Below, one piece after another: positions 10,844 to 22,064 of a stretch of 64,000 nucleotides of DNA. The stretch lies in assembly GCA_033558025.1 (NCBI GenBank), contig JAUCEF010000007.1, positions 10,230,001-10,294,000 on the forward strand. Direction: 5' to 3'. The translations under genes and the position numbers were made by a program. Within the stretch, counting starts at the first letter, position 1. Each line of letters opens with the position of its first letter. Below the pieces are notes generated by a model, which saw only the letters and a list, made by a program, of their open reading frames with translations, had not been told where the DNA came from and ran no database searches. This DNA comes from Phytophthora sp. 'mugwort' (Eukaryota > Oomycota > Peronosporomycetes > Peronosporales > Peronosporaceae).

Positions 10844-13352
10844 CTACGCCTCCATGAAGCGCTTCACGGCGTCAACCAGCTCGGCCTTCCGCCCAGCGGC
10901 AGTGAGGCCGTGGGCGTGCAGGAACGCCTTCAGCTGAGCAACAGTCTTCTTTTGGACTGCGTCGGATGCGACGAGTGCTGCCCATTCCGTCTTGTCAAAC
11001 GTCTCCTCCGCCGTTGGTTTGCCCGCCGAGTCTGCCTTCGCCTTCACCGACTTTTTTGCCGTCGTCTTGCGCCCACTCGCAGCCGATGACTTCGCGCAAG
11101 AACGCAGAAATATTGTCAGAAAGTGTTGCAGTTAGATCGACCTTTTCAGATCAACAAACCTTGCGCTTTGCCGTGGTAGACGCGTCGATTAGCTCCCCGC
11201 CGCACGCTTCCCGGAAACTGGTAATCGCATCCTGAACGACAACAAATGCCACCATCATACAGAGTATTGAGCCAAGAGAGACCTCACTAAGCTTTGCCCC
11301 CTTTTCTTCTTACCTTAACTTCGTCTTGGCCGAAGCCCTCGACATCGGGAAGTGTTGTGTCTTTTTTCTCGTCAAACTCCAGCACTTCCTCGTCCAGCGC
11401 AAGGGCTTGAATGGCAGCGTAATGTTTTTGAAGCTCTGCAACATGGCGAGCAAGTGTCAGTTGGTCGTATGTTTTCTCCGTTATCGTAAAAGTGATGGAA
11501 TCCACGAAAACGTACCAGGGTTCTCGAAACTCGGCGCTTCCATGAGCTTTAACTTCGAAATCAGGTGCTTTGCAGCATCAATTTTCTCCTGATTGCCTGC
11601 AAAACACAAAATCGTAAGCTATATGGATATAGTACCCATGCCTGGATATGATCGGGATATGATGGCGGGCTAACCGTTCGTCACTGATTCGACTGGGATG
11701 TCACGGATATCATCCAGATACGGCAAAAAGATGATGTTAAACCCTGATGGCTGCACCTGACCCATCTCATCGTTCTCTTCTTCCTGGGGAACCATCGCCA
11801 CAAGTCGAGGTTCGCTGGTTTTCCGGGCAATTAGTCTCGCCAAAGCAAACTTCTGCTTGCGGACCATGGAATTCAGAATCGCCATAAAGGCGGTAGAGCT
11901 TCCTTCGATGTACCCGTCGCAGGGGTACGCGAAATACGGTGAACGAATGTTTTCGTTCCACTTGAGAGAGTTCAACGGCTTGAAGCAGATGAGTTGAAGC
12001 CCTGGAGTATCGTAATGTTTGATTTCAACCATGTCATCCCGAGTGAAGTACACACGCTTGCCGCCATAGTCAATGTACTTTTTAATCTGATCCGGCGTGA
12101 GGTAGGCCCCCGTGTCTTCACAGAGCCACTTCGTCTCGGTTTTAAGCGGGGTATTCGTGCTCGCATCGAGTGCCACTGGGGTGTTCTTGCGCTGAACAAC
12201 AACCAGCGCGTATAACTCCACACCTATTGACACTCCTTTCGTGATATGGAGAGGGAACGTTGTAAGCCGGCGCTTGCGAAAACGCTTGCGCAGGGACCCG
12301 TCCATTAGATCATCAAGTGACCCGACAGGAAAAGCTGGCTGGAAAGATGCTTCGTTCTCGACCATTTCGTCATCCGTTTCGGCTTCGGATGAAAAATCCT
12401 TGAAGCTGCACCCGTAGAACTTTGCTAGATCAAAGCTCTCTTTTCCAGGTGGGGTTATATAGAATAAATTCAGCGTGCGCTTCAACTCCGTGTGGTTCTG
12501 CCATAACACGAATCAGTTTTGAAGACTGCAACACGATGATCTAGACAGCGCAACACGACCAACTACCTGAATTTGCTTTTGAATCCGACCAATTTCTTCT
12601 GCATCTGGTCCCTCTGAACTATCATCGTTTGTGAATATCCAGATGCGCTGCGAGTCCTTCTTCTTCAAACTATCCAAGACAGGGCAGCCATGAAAAGGTG
12701 AGAAAACGGTCATAATAGTTGTAGTTGCGCTACGACGTTCGTGGTGTACTTTGCGTTGGAGAAAGAGATTCCGCACTGCCACAGCGCATTGCTAAACGAC
12801 AACTTCTCCGAGTTCTGCATGGACTCAAATTCCGACTGCACGTCTGTCTCCAGCAGAGCCTGCAAAGCATTTTCTTAAAGTTAGAAACCAAACGAGAAGG
12901 AAAGTAGCAGTCATGCTAATCCAGACGAGCCTGGAGGTCTTTGATCCGCTGTGCCGACGGGTACCCGAGCGGTTGAAACTCGTATACTTGCTCCAGGGTG
13001 CCTGCTTCTCCGCGCTTGTTCTGTGGGGGGCACGCCAACACGTCAATTAGCCAAACTGACACCATTAAGTACCAAGCCGCCCACTTACCGTCCCGAAGAA
13101 GACAACACTTAGCATGGAATTGTCGTTAGCGACCACTTTCGACTTGAGAAGCTTGATCATGAGCTCCACGACGGCGTGAAACCATGTGGGCGGAGCTTCC
13201 GCTGACGCGTGCGGGTATGGGGAGAACATGGCCTTGCGCACATCCACCAGTATGATCAACGCGTCCTTCCCGCTCTCGGCGAGTTCCCACTCCTCCTCCG
13301 CACCCGCTGGCAGCTCGCTACTCGCTGCGTTCTGGCTGCCCCACACGTCCAT
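10844..13352 (-). CDS. XRCC6: Ku70, DNA end-binding subunit of the NHEJ Ku heterodimer, 9 exons
   Basis: Exons in transcript order are 13352-13089, 13020-12931, 12859-12750, 12669-12567, 12497-11675, 11596-11516, 11435-11314, 11231-11160 and 11089-10844, giving about 636 residues (human Ku70 has 609). Visible parts are the N-terminal von Willebrand A-like domain (LIILVDVRKAM, RIWIFTNDD), the central DNA-encircling beta-barrel (FPLHITKGVSIGVELY, FDxPGLxLxxFKPL-like, MVPQEEENDE, GFNIIFLPYLDDIRDIP), the C-terminal arm (FENPELQKHYAAIQALALD) and a SAP domain at ~595-632 (TVAQLKAFLHAHGLTAAGRK). The exon 2/3 junction has no GT donor that keeps frame; the position given uses CAG|GC. The other seven junctions are GT-AG and in phase. 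Ku80 is not in the window. Confidence 0.9.
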
Positions 13353-13373
13353 GATGTTTGCTGCAAGTTCTAT

Positions 13374-13392
13374 TGAATCCGAAAATGACTTG
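13374..13392 (-). promoter_or_regulatory. Initiator-like element before Ku70
   Basis: On the minus strand AGTCATTTTCGGATTC lies about 22-40 bp upstream of the Ku70 ATG (13352), inside the 97-bp gap after the PDZ gene. It fits the oomycete initiator pattern and suggests that Ku70 has its own start site despite the tight spacing. Confidence 0.35.
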
Positions 13393-13449
13393 ATAATGAT
13401 GGATCTTACAAAATGGCTAAAAAAATGGCTACGATTACTATGAATATAG

Positions 13450-14688
13450 TTATGCAGTGCTGCGCTGAAAGGTGTTCGAGCGCAGAAAACTTGTACTCTC
13501 GCTCGGACTGGCGACTGCGTTGTGCGCACTCACACGCAGAGCGCGTAACATCGTCTTGGACAGCCGCGGGTACTCCGTCGACTGGAAGTTTCGCTCAAAG
13601 TGACGGCTGCGTGCATCCAGTGCCTCGACGAGTCCCGAGCAAGATGAGACCCCAGCGGCATCAAGGCATTGACAGAAGGCTCGAAGATCATCTGATCGCC
13701 ACATAAATCCCACTCGGAGACATTCCAGCACCGACTGCAGCGACTGCGAGCAATGAATTGAGCGAGGACTGGCGCCACCCTCAGCGCTTGAAGCAGCCAG
13801 CTCAAAGCAGCCGGCAGGATCAACATAGTTTACAGCGCAATCATAGGTCAGCTTTGCCGCTGGCCATTCTGGAATCACTCTCGATGTGCTAGACGAGGCG
13901 CGACCATCTTTCCATGCCTCCATGAGTGTCGGATACACTTGTAACAGCGACTCTTTTTGCAAAGAATCACTGGAGCGGTACAACAGCCCGCAAAACTCGT
14001 CTGCCGTGTATGTACAGGTCTCCCACTTTTCCTCGTACTGCTTCTTCAGCAATTCAAATTCCTCTAGCCACTGCTTTTCAAACTGTTCGTCCTCTCGCTG
14101 CTCTCGAAGCTGTTCCTCCTCATCACCGTCGATCTCTGCTCGAATCTTGGACTTCACCTTAAGAAGCGCACCCATAAATCCACTCTTCGGAGCATCGGCC
14201 TCGAAAAAGACCGAGTCGGTGGCCTCGTCAACGCCGTTATTAGCGCTAGCTTCATCTTTCAAAGTGGCGTCAACGGGCACATTGCGCGAGAAAGACAGTG
14301 TGTTGGGACCAATTCCAGCTGCCCGCAACATGTCAAGAATGTGTGTCACCTCCTTCTTCTGGCATCCCTCCCCGTTCACTTTAGTTAGAATATCTCCTAG
14401 CTGCAGAGCAGCCAGGTTCTCTGTGCTTGTCATGACTTTCCCGTCTTTGAAAAGCCTCACCGGATCTTCCACGAACCCATCGACCGCTAGAACATCGCCG
14501 TCTCCGTCGCAGCCCGCTACCTTAGTGAAGTAGATACCGAAGCCCTTGTCTGTCTTATCGACGGCGGTGTCGAAATGTTGTTGCATATCCATCAAAGCTC
14601 CAATATCGATCGGAAAAGATACCTTGCAGAACTCGAAACGACACACGACCTGATTGGTTAAAATTCTTGGAACGGCTGCAACGGTCAT
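13450..14688 (-). CDS. PDZ-domain protein of unknown function
   Basis: Single exon, 412 residues. One PDZ-like domain spans about residues 40-135: KGFGIYFTKV carboxylate-loop region, LQLGDILTKVNG strand, EVTHILDMLRAAG helix. An acidic, Gln/Glu-rich coiled-coil segment follows at ~185-225 (EEEQLREQREDEQFEKQWLEE), then a helical C-terminal half without a recognised fold and a basic Ser-rich tail. No signal peptide or membrane helix is evident. PDZ domains bind C-terminal peptides, so a scaffold role is likely but the partner is unknown. It is head-to-tail with Ku70, 97 bp apart. The upstream side borders repeats. Confidence 0.75.
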   Translation of the reverse strand: MTVAAVPRILTNQVVCRFEFCKVSFPIDIGALMDMQQHFDTAVDKTDKGFGIYFTKVAGCDGDGDVLAVDGFVEDPVRLFKDGKVMTSTENLAALQLGDILTKVNGEGCQKKEVTHILDMLRAAGIGPNTLSFSRNVPVDATLKDEASANNGVDEATDSVFFEADAPKSGFMGALLKVKSKIRAEIDGDEEEQLREQREDEQFEKQWLEEFELLKKQYEEKWETCTYTADEFCGLLYRSSDSLQKESLLQVYPTLMEAWKDGRASSSTSRVIPEWPAAKLTYDCAVNYVDPAGCFELAASSAEGGASPRSIHCSQSLQSVLECLRVGFMWRSDDLRAFCQCLDAAGVSSCSGLVEALDARSRHFERNFQSTEYPRLSKTMLRALRVSAHNAVASPSESTSFLRSNTFQRSTA

Positions 14689-14741
14689 TTAATACATATG
14701 GTGTTTAAAACTAATCACATTTGTGTTTTCTACTCAAAATT

Positions 14742-15111
14742 CGAAAGTGGGTCCTGCAATGTTAATTAATTCCAGGAGGGGGTGAAATTATATTTGGGGG
14801 CCTAGCCGACACAACGCCTGCGGGTTAAGATCCGTGTGCGGAGTACGCGATCTTAAACCTAGGACTAAGCATGGTATCATATCGCTCGGCCCTATAGGGT
14901 TAAGCCTGATAGGGAAGGTTTTGGGGGCCTAGTTGGGTGATAGTTTTCCTGTCAACATCAAACTTTAGCGATTTGTTGGCCATGACACCCGGTCTCGCTA
15001 TTCTGATTTATTCACCATATACACCCGGTTAAGTACGGACTGATGAATGGCGTTGCTTTTAGGCGGATAACGTTGCATTAAGAGCCAGTTTCTCCTGAGA
15101 ATGAACCTTTC
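14742..15111 (+). repeat. Half-copy of the foldback-family element found complete at 51919-52560
   Basis: The sequence follows the left arm of the 51.9-kb element (GTCCTGCAAYGTTAA, GCCTAGCCGACACAA, GATCCGTGTGCGGAG, CCCTATAGGGTTAAGCC, GATAGTTTTCCTGTC) and then its loop (CCAGTTTCTCC), without the second arm. Its edges are set by the interrupted host repeat on both sides (14731-14741 and 15112-15326), which is continuous at 37.2 kb. Confidence 0.7.
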
Positions 15112-15326
15112 CATGCGTGTTTCATCGATTAATCACGCAGCAAATCGCGCAAGGTCGCGAAACGCTTGTGCTCACTATGAGTCATAGTGAACACAAACGT
15201 TTTCGCACAGTCTATGACACAACGTTAAGTACGACTATTTTCATTGCGAGCGCATAGACCAGGCATGATCAAGGACTGAAATATCGTATTCGGGCAATTC
15301 TGGCAAATATAGGCGGGAAGCACAAT
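15112..15326 (+). repeat. Dispersed repeat R, copy 1 (interrupted)
   Basis: Shares CAGCAAATCGCGCAA, TCGCGAA, CTTGTGCTCACTAT, CAACGTTAAGTACGA, CATGATCAAGGACTGAAA and TATAGGCGGGAAGCACAAT with 37205-37429. Its first ~30 bp lie before the foldback insertion (14710-14741). It contains an extra ACTATGAGTCATAGTG palindrome absent from the other copy. No coding capacity. The following stretch 15327-15730 holds nothing I recognise. Confidence 0.65.
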
Positions 15327-15734
15327 ATATGCCATCGCGCTGGCGCCTTCTTCGCTGACACGCTGCACGAGCGCCTCCCCCTATTTGGTCGATTAGGCGG
15401 TTACGTTTTAGCCTGTTGGTCTTGAGTGGTCATGCATTACCGTGACATCAAATTTCTTGGGTTACCAGATCTTTACCAATGGCGGCCTTCGGCAAAAGGT
15501 TGACTACGGTTTTTCGGGAGAATGGACAAACTGCACATGCCCATTTCAGGAAACATAATGACTTAGTTTACCAGTTCATGGACCGCAGGCAGCATGGCAT
15601 GCACAATCGCTCTTAACGACAGTATTCAGAATTTGTGCATACGCACATCTGCGTCATCCAGCAGATTGAGAGCGTTTTCCGGGCCGACCATGGAGTCGAA
15701 GCTTCACTTCTAATCAGATATCTTGCTCGGCGGG

Positions 15735-16010
15735 GGGGGGGGCTAAGCTCAGTAGGTGCGGGGCGCCTATTGGAGAAGAACTCCGTTCGGTTGAGCCTCA
15801 TGGAGATGGAGGTCAGCAGGTCGTAGGCCCGAAGTACACCGTGCTCTTTAACACAGCGCGCGAACGCAAGCCGGCCTTGTTGGTCGTTCAAGCGACCGTG
15901 ATGGACTTTGACAAGCCGTGAACTCTAATCGATTCGGGATCGGCGGGACAACTATGTTTGCCGCTCCACGATGGATGGCAGCCAGCTGTACGCTGAGGCG
16001 ATATAGGTGC
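15735..16010 (+). pseudogene. Ty3/gypsy gag-protease junction relic
   Basis: Nucleotide-level similarity to the gypsy element at about 54435-54670: the GGGGCGCCTATTGGAGAAGAACT region, the GGAGATGGAGGTCAGCAGG region, and the retropepsin active site read as ATCGATTCGGGATC (IDSG). Frame is lost immediately after the active site. It is a short, heavily mutated fragment without LTRs. Confidence 0.55.
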
Positions 16011-17434
16011 GTGTGAGCGATACCCGCGTCCGCAGTAATGCGCCAGGAAACTAACAAGAGAGTCCTTCCAGTTGCAGCCTGTGGATCGAACCAGCTGCGA
16101 GCTGCGAGCTGAGCCCGTGAGTAGATCGCCGAAAGCAAGACATTTAGCGTTTTTCTGGCGCTTGATCGCTGACTTAACTTTTATGATGCAGATCCTGACA
16201 CGTTCCTCGTCGTTTTCCCTATCCGGAAAACTCGCCCAGCTCCGAAATCACGACTCTCGGATTCGTGATGATGAAGTGACACCCGCAGACGTTGCCTCAG
16301 CGGTCGCCATGGCGGCATGTCGAGGTTCTCCAATTCATCAAGTCATCCAAATCGTATTTTGCCCGTTGGCGATGGATCATTATCCGATCACAAAGGCATC
16401 TTGTGCTTCGGTCTGCTTCGGCTGTTCAGAGGAGGTTGTCATTCCAGCCCCTTTCTGTTCCGTCAGGAACCGAACCATCGCTGCGTTGAAGAACGCCTGC
16501 ATGAGATCCGGCGAGGCCTGGCTCTTAGCCGGGGCTGGTACACTGCAGGCTGCACTTCTGCCCTCTGCGCTTCCAGCCCACGGCGGCGCCCGCGGTCCAG
16601 CTCGATCAAACTGCTCGATCCAGCATCCGATATAGCAGACACGTATTGAGGCGATCCGCTATGAGGCGTCGGCATCATGGAAACCGCCGACGAGAGCTGA
16701 CATCTTCCAGAAGAGCGCAAGTGTCGACTTCGTGATCGCGGGGGTGGGAGTTCCAGATCAACGTGTTCGCGTCGAACACTCCTGCTATAATTCCTTCCAT
16801 ATACGCATGAAAAGCTCCACCGCGTCCAGCTTGCTAGTCATTTCCCTTGACCCAGTCATGGGACCTCGAAGGTCTCCGCCCAGCTTCAGTCGCATGATCA
16901 TCAAGACTGGCTCCTGGACCAGCAGTTAGCGCATACGTCTCTGTAGAATTTTGTTTCAGGCTGATCGTTAGTCCACGCATCAAGCCCAGCACGACCATCC
17001 GCGTCGAACCCCGGGGCTGCCAGCTTCATGCGCGGGGCCTTCTTAACCGAGTTCATGGAAGAGTGGTTGGTGGATGAAGATCCACCGATAGAACTTCTTT
17101 CTTTACGTCGCTAGAGTTCCTACCAGGGCTTTGGCAATCGGTGGATCCTGCTTCCCCTCAGCCGTATCGGTGGCGATTATCCCTCCGCCGAGTCCCCAAT
17201 ACCAGGTTACAATTTGATTTAACAGATTCTCCGTCAGACTAATGGTGAAATCTAAAGTCGCCAGAAGATCCGAGTATGCGCATCATTGCGGTGAAGCGAC
17301 GATCGTAAATTTGCTGATACGATCGAACCACCAACGGTTGCCCAGATTATCGCTAACTCCGATCAGCAGGGGGGTCGCTGAGGGTTTTCTCACCTTGTGT
17401 ACCAGTTCGTTGGGCGGGTTAGGTTCTTCCGGCG
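16011..17434. other. Degenerate repeat-derived stretch without a clear gene
   Basis: No intact gene. On the minus strand 16720-16463, an open frame with Arg-rich, Gag-like composition (ending near QRWFGS) could be a gypsy gag scrap, but the similarity is weak. Around 17225-17245, CTCCGTCAGACTAATGG resembles the start of repeat B (CTCTGTCAGGCTAATC). This hints that a worn B copy may precede repeat A, though it is too short to call. Confidence 0.3.
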
Positions 17435-18971
17435 CTCGACGAAGCCGCTTAGGGTGTGGTTTTACAGACGTATGGACGATACTTGGGAGTGTTGGGCGGG
17501 GAGGGGGGGGGGTATATCTGTGCGGATATGCTTCGCGCTGCTGTCGGGGTACTGCGATCTTGCCTTAAACGACTTTGATCGCATGGGGGTTGTTCGTCCT
17601 TGGGTGGGTTCTTGTTCCTTCCCTTTGTTTGCAGCCTCCTCTTGGTGGGATCTTGTGGGGGGGGGGTGCAAATATGGCTGACCAAATAACCCATGGATCG
17701 TGTTCGAATGACGGTGTCATGTGATCCTAGACCGGCCCGTACCGAAATGATTGCACCAGATCGCCATGTACCCATATCGTGGTCACCCCGGTCAGGAATT
17801 ACTGCGATTTAGTTTTAGCCCTAACCCTTTATTCATGATCAGTCCTCATCCATCCTTCGTCAATCCGGGCCGCGTCTTACTGTCTGTCACGTCATGTTGT
17901 GTTCGCACCACGCGCTCCTCCACGTCACTCTCAAGGCGTGACTCCAATAATAACAACGGTACAAACTTAGTCACACGTGAGTGTTGTCAATACTCGCCCG
18001 ATTGTATCCATACAATATCAAACTTAACATGGACTGGACGACTTGATCCCGAAATTCCGGTTAATCTCGGTAAGGGAGCACTTGGGATCAGTGCAATAAA
18101 ATATATACTTAAAAATTAGGGCAAGCGAACACAGTAGACATGGATATTTCGCCTTTTTCGCATTCTACCGCCTTCTTCGTACGGACGGACACGGGAGCAT
18201 GCATTACCTATCCGACGCTGCGCGAAGCAATTCCGACTGCCGGAAGCCTGGATTGACAAACCAGACACCCGTCATTTTGTATCAAGATACTCCAACAGGA
18301 AGCGACAAGCACGAAAAGGAAGGACGCAAATGCGATCACTACAAGGAAGCACGGAAATGCGTCGTCTACAAGTCACCAGATGACAATATCAACATTGTCG
18401 AGTCTCAAAATTCACGACCAAGAGTACTGGCACTTCAACTGGCGCCGCGAGTAAAAGTATCCCAAGTGCAGTCATGTGTCGCTACCTATCAGGCAGCCCA
18501 AGACCACCATCACAAGCACACAATCTGAAATCTCCCGAAGCATTCCCAAGGGTGAAGACCACACACTTGGGGATCGCAGAAGACCTGCGTTTTCCCTCGC
18601 TTACTCGGCAGTTTTGGCGTTAGGCAAATAAATCCCTTGACCAGCATTATTCACGCTCGCCCAATAATGCCACATTATCGTGGCGCATCGCTGTCAGAGG
18701 CGAACAAGATAAAACGCAATATAACAAAAATGAGATAGGGCTGCATTTGTGAGTACTGGAGCTTCGGCAAGCCACATGGCGCAAGACTTTGAGAGCATCT
18801 CCAAATCCAGAGCCTTCTTAACCATGAACTAAGATACAGTTTTTACGCCATAAAGGCGTTCTAATGCACTGGTATCTATGTCTGCCAAACAAAAACTGTT
18901 TTACCGGATTGCACCGTCACGTATTCATGAGTATTTTATAGACGCAAAACATAATGAATAAACGGCGACCA
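17435..18971 (+). repeat. Long direct repeat A, copy 1 (1,537 bp)
   Basis: Runs from CTCGACGAAGCCGCTTAGGG to GAATAAACGGCGACCA and is nearly identical to 22065-23603. The few differences are homopolymer lengths (G runs near 17503 and 17656, T run near 18840) and some substitutions. It carries two uninterrupted reading frames of 122 and 109 codons (17751-18119, 18199-18528), both conserved in the second copy, with no recognised domain. The ends are not TG...CA, so it is not a simple LTR. Confidence 0.9.
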
Positions 18972-19160
18972 TTCTGCTCTTTTCTTAGGGCCACTCCGAA
19001 CAAGGATCATGTTTCACAATCCTGGAAGTGATTCGGGTAAGTAGGAGCGTGATCCCAGTGTCGCTTTCTAACGAGGGCATGATCTCATGCCTTCCCTCGC
19101 GCTATATGCATAACACCTCGCTGAGGAGTTTAATTTCGAATTGATCATCGATTTGGAACA

Positions 19161-20346
19161 ATGGAGCAGCAGCAATCGCCCACATCTTCGGCAACAAGCA
19201 GCAAATGGCGTGCAAGTCAGAAACCCGGCAGCAAGCGGGCCGTTCGTCCTCCTACTCCCACGACTACAGCCTGTGGACGGTAGGTAAGCTCAAACTGGGG
19301 TGCGCTGCACGTAAACTTAGCGTCGACAAGACCATCAAGAAGGAGGAGTGTGGCGATTCGCGACGCGCACGATCACTCGAAGGGTGGTGAGGTCTTACGT
19401 GCTCAAAACAGAGACTAGGGAAACGACCAAGCAACGCCAATGTCCTCGTGACGATCGTGCTCAAAGAATTGGGAATTCTTGGGAAAAGAGGACGTCGTGG
19501 GTACCCGAAAAGCACAGGCCTGATTCGTCCCGACGTCGAATCAGGGAATTCTTTGAGCACTTCATTTCGTCTGGTGATCAGCCCACGCGAAAGGAATTAG
19601 ACCAAGGCGGATCGAGATTTTGGGAGGCGGCTGCTGCAGCGTTCAACGTAGCCAATGCAATTTACGACCGACTCGTATCGGGAGACTCTCTTTTCGACGG
19701 CATTTGTCCAGACGAAATAACTGTCCACTCTGCAGCTAAGCTCAAGTCAATGTGGAAGGAAGCCCACGCTGTCTTCGCGAAAGCCGAAGCACGCAACAAT
19801 CTGCCTGGTACTGCTGCCGACTTTTGGAAATTTTTGCAAAGGAGATAAAGCGGTCACGCACCTAAGCTTGTGGTGTGAAGCTTGCAACACAGGACGTGAA
19901 TTTTGTGCTGACGGTGTTTACGAAGAGAACGAGGATGGCTCTACGAAGGAAGGCAGTTTCGCTCAAGCCACTCCGCAGAAAAATCGCAAGAGACACAAGG
20001 GGCAAACGGGTGAGGATCCTATTTCGACGCTTGCAGAGGTTCTAACTAAGTTAATGGAGGCAGAAACTACCACAAAGACGGAGGTAATTGCAGAGCAAAC
20101 CGCTCTAGCTCGTATGCAGCGTGCTCGTATGGAGCGTGACGACAAAACTCAGCGCCTTGCAGCTATTGATGGAATATTCGTCCGCCAATGCCGTGCTCTG
20201 GAGGTAGCCGAGGAACAAATTCATGGCCGCAACGTTAAAGGAATGCCAATAGCAGCTCTTCGAGAAGAGAAATAATGCTTGCGCCGTCGTATTGAAATAC
20301 TTCAAGAGAAAGCTGACAAACTCGAAGGTCGGATTATTGGTAGCTA
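19161..20346 (+). pseudogene. Harbinger accessory (Myb/SANT-like, transposon-associated) protein, broken
   Basis: Starts at the ATG at 19161 (MEQQQSPTSSATSSKW), reaches a stop at 19281 and resumes in other frames. The best conserved part is about 19500-19848: FFEHFISSGDQPTRKELD, FWEAAAAAFNVANAIYDRL, SAAKLKSMWKEAHAVFAKAE. A frameshift near 19840 leads into 19868-20346, an Ala/Glu-rich coiled-coil tail (LAEVLTKLMEAETTTKTE). The helical layout matches the DNA-binding partner protein that Harbinger elements encode beside their transposase. Confidence 0.6.
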
Positions 20347-20439
20347 ACTTAAAAATATTATCGCAGCGGCAAATGAAATATGCTCCCCAGGGTCAGTCGT
20401 CAATATACGGTAGTGTCATGTTGTGGTCTTGAATGTGAT

Positions 20440-21460
20440 CCATCACGACTTGCCGCAAGATGTGCCCATTTTTCACCTTGATGCGTTGTTGGACTGGGTT
20501 GTCCTCTGCTGTGGATCTGTAGCTGCAGTTTTGGAGTGCATTGTATCCTTCCACTGCGGAAGAACGAATGGACGTACTATTGGACGCTCGGATGCGGTCA
20601 TCAACGAGAGTTGTGCAATTTCATGCAGGTTTAATTACGAGGCCAGTATGGACGTAGTCGACCGCTAAATGTCACTGGAAGACTTGCCATTTGTTCACTA
20701 GCAAGTCGAACGACATCTCAACACGAATGCGCAACTGGGAAATATAGAAGTTGTATGCGGGGTGGGCAGAGGTCTTTATCTCTTGTTTGGTGAATGGCAC
20801 CAGCATTGTAGGGCGAAGAGGTTCGTGCCGTCTCCTATTACGTAGTATCCAAAGGGTAGATCAGTGATGTCCCCGCTGACTTGCCCTTTCTTAATGCTGC
20901 AATGTCAGCCACTTTACCAGGAGAGTTATAGCAGTACCCGATGAACTTACACAAAGCGTCACACATCGCCTGCGCATTAATCTCATAAGTAAGGTAGTGT
21001 CCGGAGAAGAACGCAGACAGATCTGGAACTTCATTGGAGCTGGGTGCTTTGATTTCGCAAAGCCACCCATCCAAACAGCCTATGCAGCCCGTGAAAAGGC
21101 TATTCGAGCTAATAGCGGCAAAGGCACTAGCAGCCGCCTGTATAGCAGTAAGATCATGCGTAGGAGCGGCAATACGAAAGCTTGGATGCTGAGATATTGC
21201 CTTCATCACCTCAAAAAGAGATGGAGTAGAAAGCCGTAGTGCTGACGCCTTGTTAGAGCTCGTATGGTGTGGTATGACCCCCTGCTAGCCACGAAACTGT
21301 CATTTGCAGCATGTTCTCCACAATCCTAAATGGGCTTTGACCCCATACGACACACCGACTTAGCTACCACACGTTGTAGAGAGGGCTTCAGCAACTTAAC
21401 TAGTACATCAAATGCATCTGAATTCATTCGATAATATCGCTTGAAATGTCTTTCTAGTAA
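20440..21460 (-). pseudogene. Harbinger DDE transposase, broken
   Basis: Reads in transcript order: N-terminal YYRMNSDAFDVLVKLLKP, then the core GCIGCLDGWLCEIKAPSS with the first Asp, FFSGHYLTYEINAQAMCDA, a Gly-Tyr-Tyr-Val-Ile-Gly-Asp region near 20850, and a C-terminal part with SAYNFYISQLRIRVEMSF-like sequence near 20700-20780. Several frameshifts and stops separate the pieces. The longest open segment is 21209-20838. The D-D-E order is recognisable but the protein cannot be made. Confidence 0.75.
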
Positions 21461-21765
21461 CAGTCGCTCGCGGTGCGGGACTCACTCCAAATGCGTTTGG
21501 GGAACGACCTTAGCTCGGCGAGTTTGCGTGCTTGTGGCCACAATTGCCGACGCCAGCAAGGTGATTGTAGTGATCTTCATGACAGGTCTTGCTGCTGTTG
21601 TGGGCCGTGACCCAACAACGGGTTGTGACTCGTGATCGGGGTCACCAGGTCAGATGAAATGAACCCATAGGTATTTAAACGACCAATCAGGAAGTGAGAT
21701 CCGGGACCATTCCCCGCTGGTAATTCCGTTCGGAACGGCCCTTAAGCGGAATAAAGAAATTACCG

Positions 21766-22064
21766 TCTCTGTCAGGCTAATCATGTTTTCACTGTTTCAC
21801 TCCTGTTGCGCAGTTCTCGATTGTTATGCACATTTACTCTTAGCAAGAAGATAGAGCTGTCCTTACACGGTCATATGCAGATTTAGGGCCCTCGTAAGTC
21901 TCTCGAGCTAAATTAAACATTCGATAAGAAACTGATGGCTTTACTTGTCATGCCACCCCTCAAGCCACAACATGAGTAGAGGCGATGTGATTCATCTAAT
22001 CAATGGACTCTACCTTTCGCGCTCGTGTAACACGAGTCGTTTTGAATTGCATGTATGGATTGTC
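21766..22064 (+). repeat. Direct repeat B, copy 1 (~300 bp)
   Basis: From TTACCGTCTCTGTCAGGC to ATGGATTGTCC. Homologous to 23627-23929 at roughly 80-85% by eye, with indels (for example an 11-bp difference near CTACACGGTC). It directly abuts repeat A copy 2. The DNA between the Harbinger end and this repeat is only about 25 bp, so B is the continuation of unit 1 once the Harbinger is removed. Confidence 0.75.

Larger units (their letters stand above)
18988..21741. mobile_element. PIF/Harbinger DNA transposon with TIRs and TTA target duplication
   Basis: The left end begins GGGCCACTCCGAACAAGGAT after TTA (18985-18987). The right end, read inward on the minus strand, begins GGGCCGTTCCGAACGGAATT, followed outward by TTA (21742-21744). 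A 3-bp TTA duplication and imperfect ~20-bp inverted ends are hallmarks of PIF/Harbinger. The 2,754-bp body holds the two expected genes, a Myb/SANT-like protein (plus) and a DDE transposase (minus), in convergent orientation and both broken. It sits inside the first unit of the A/B repeat array. Confidence 0.85.
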
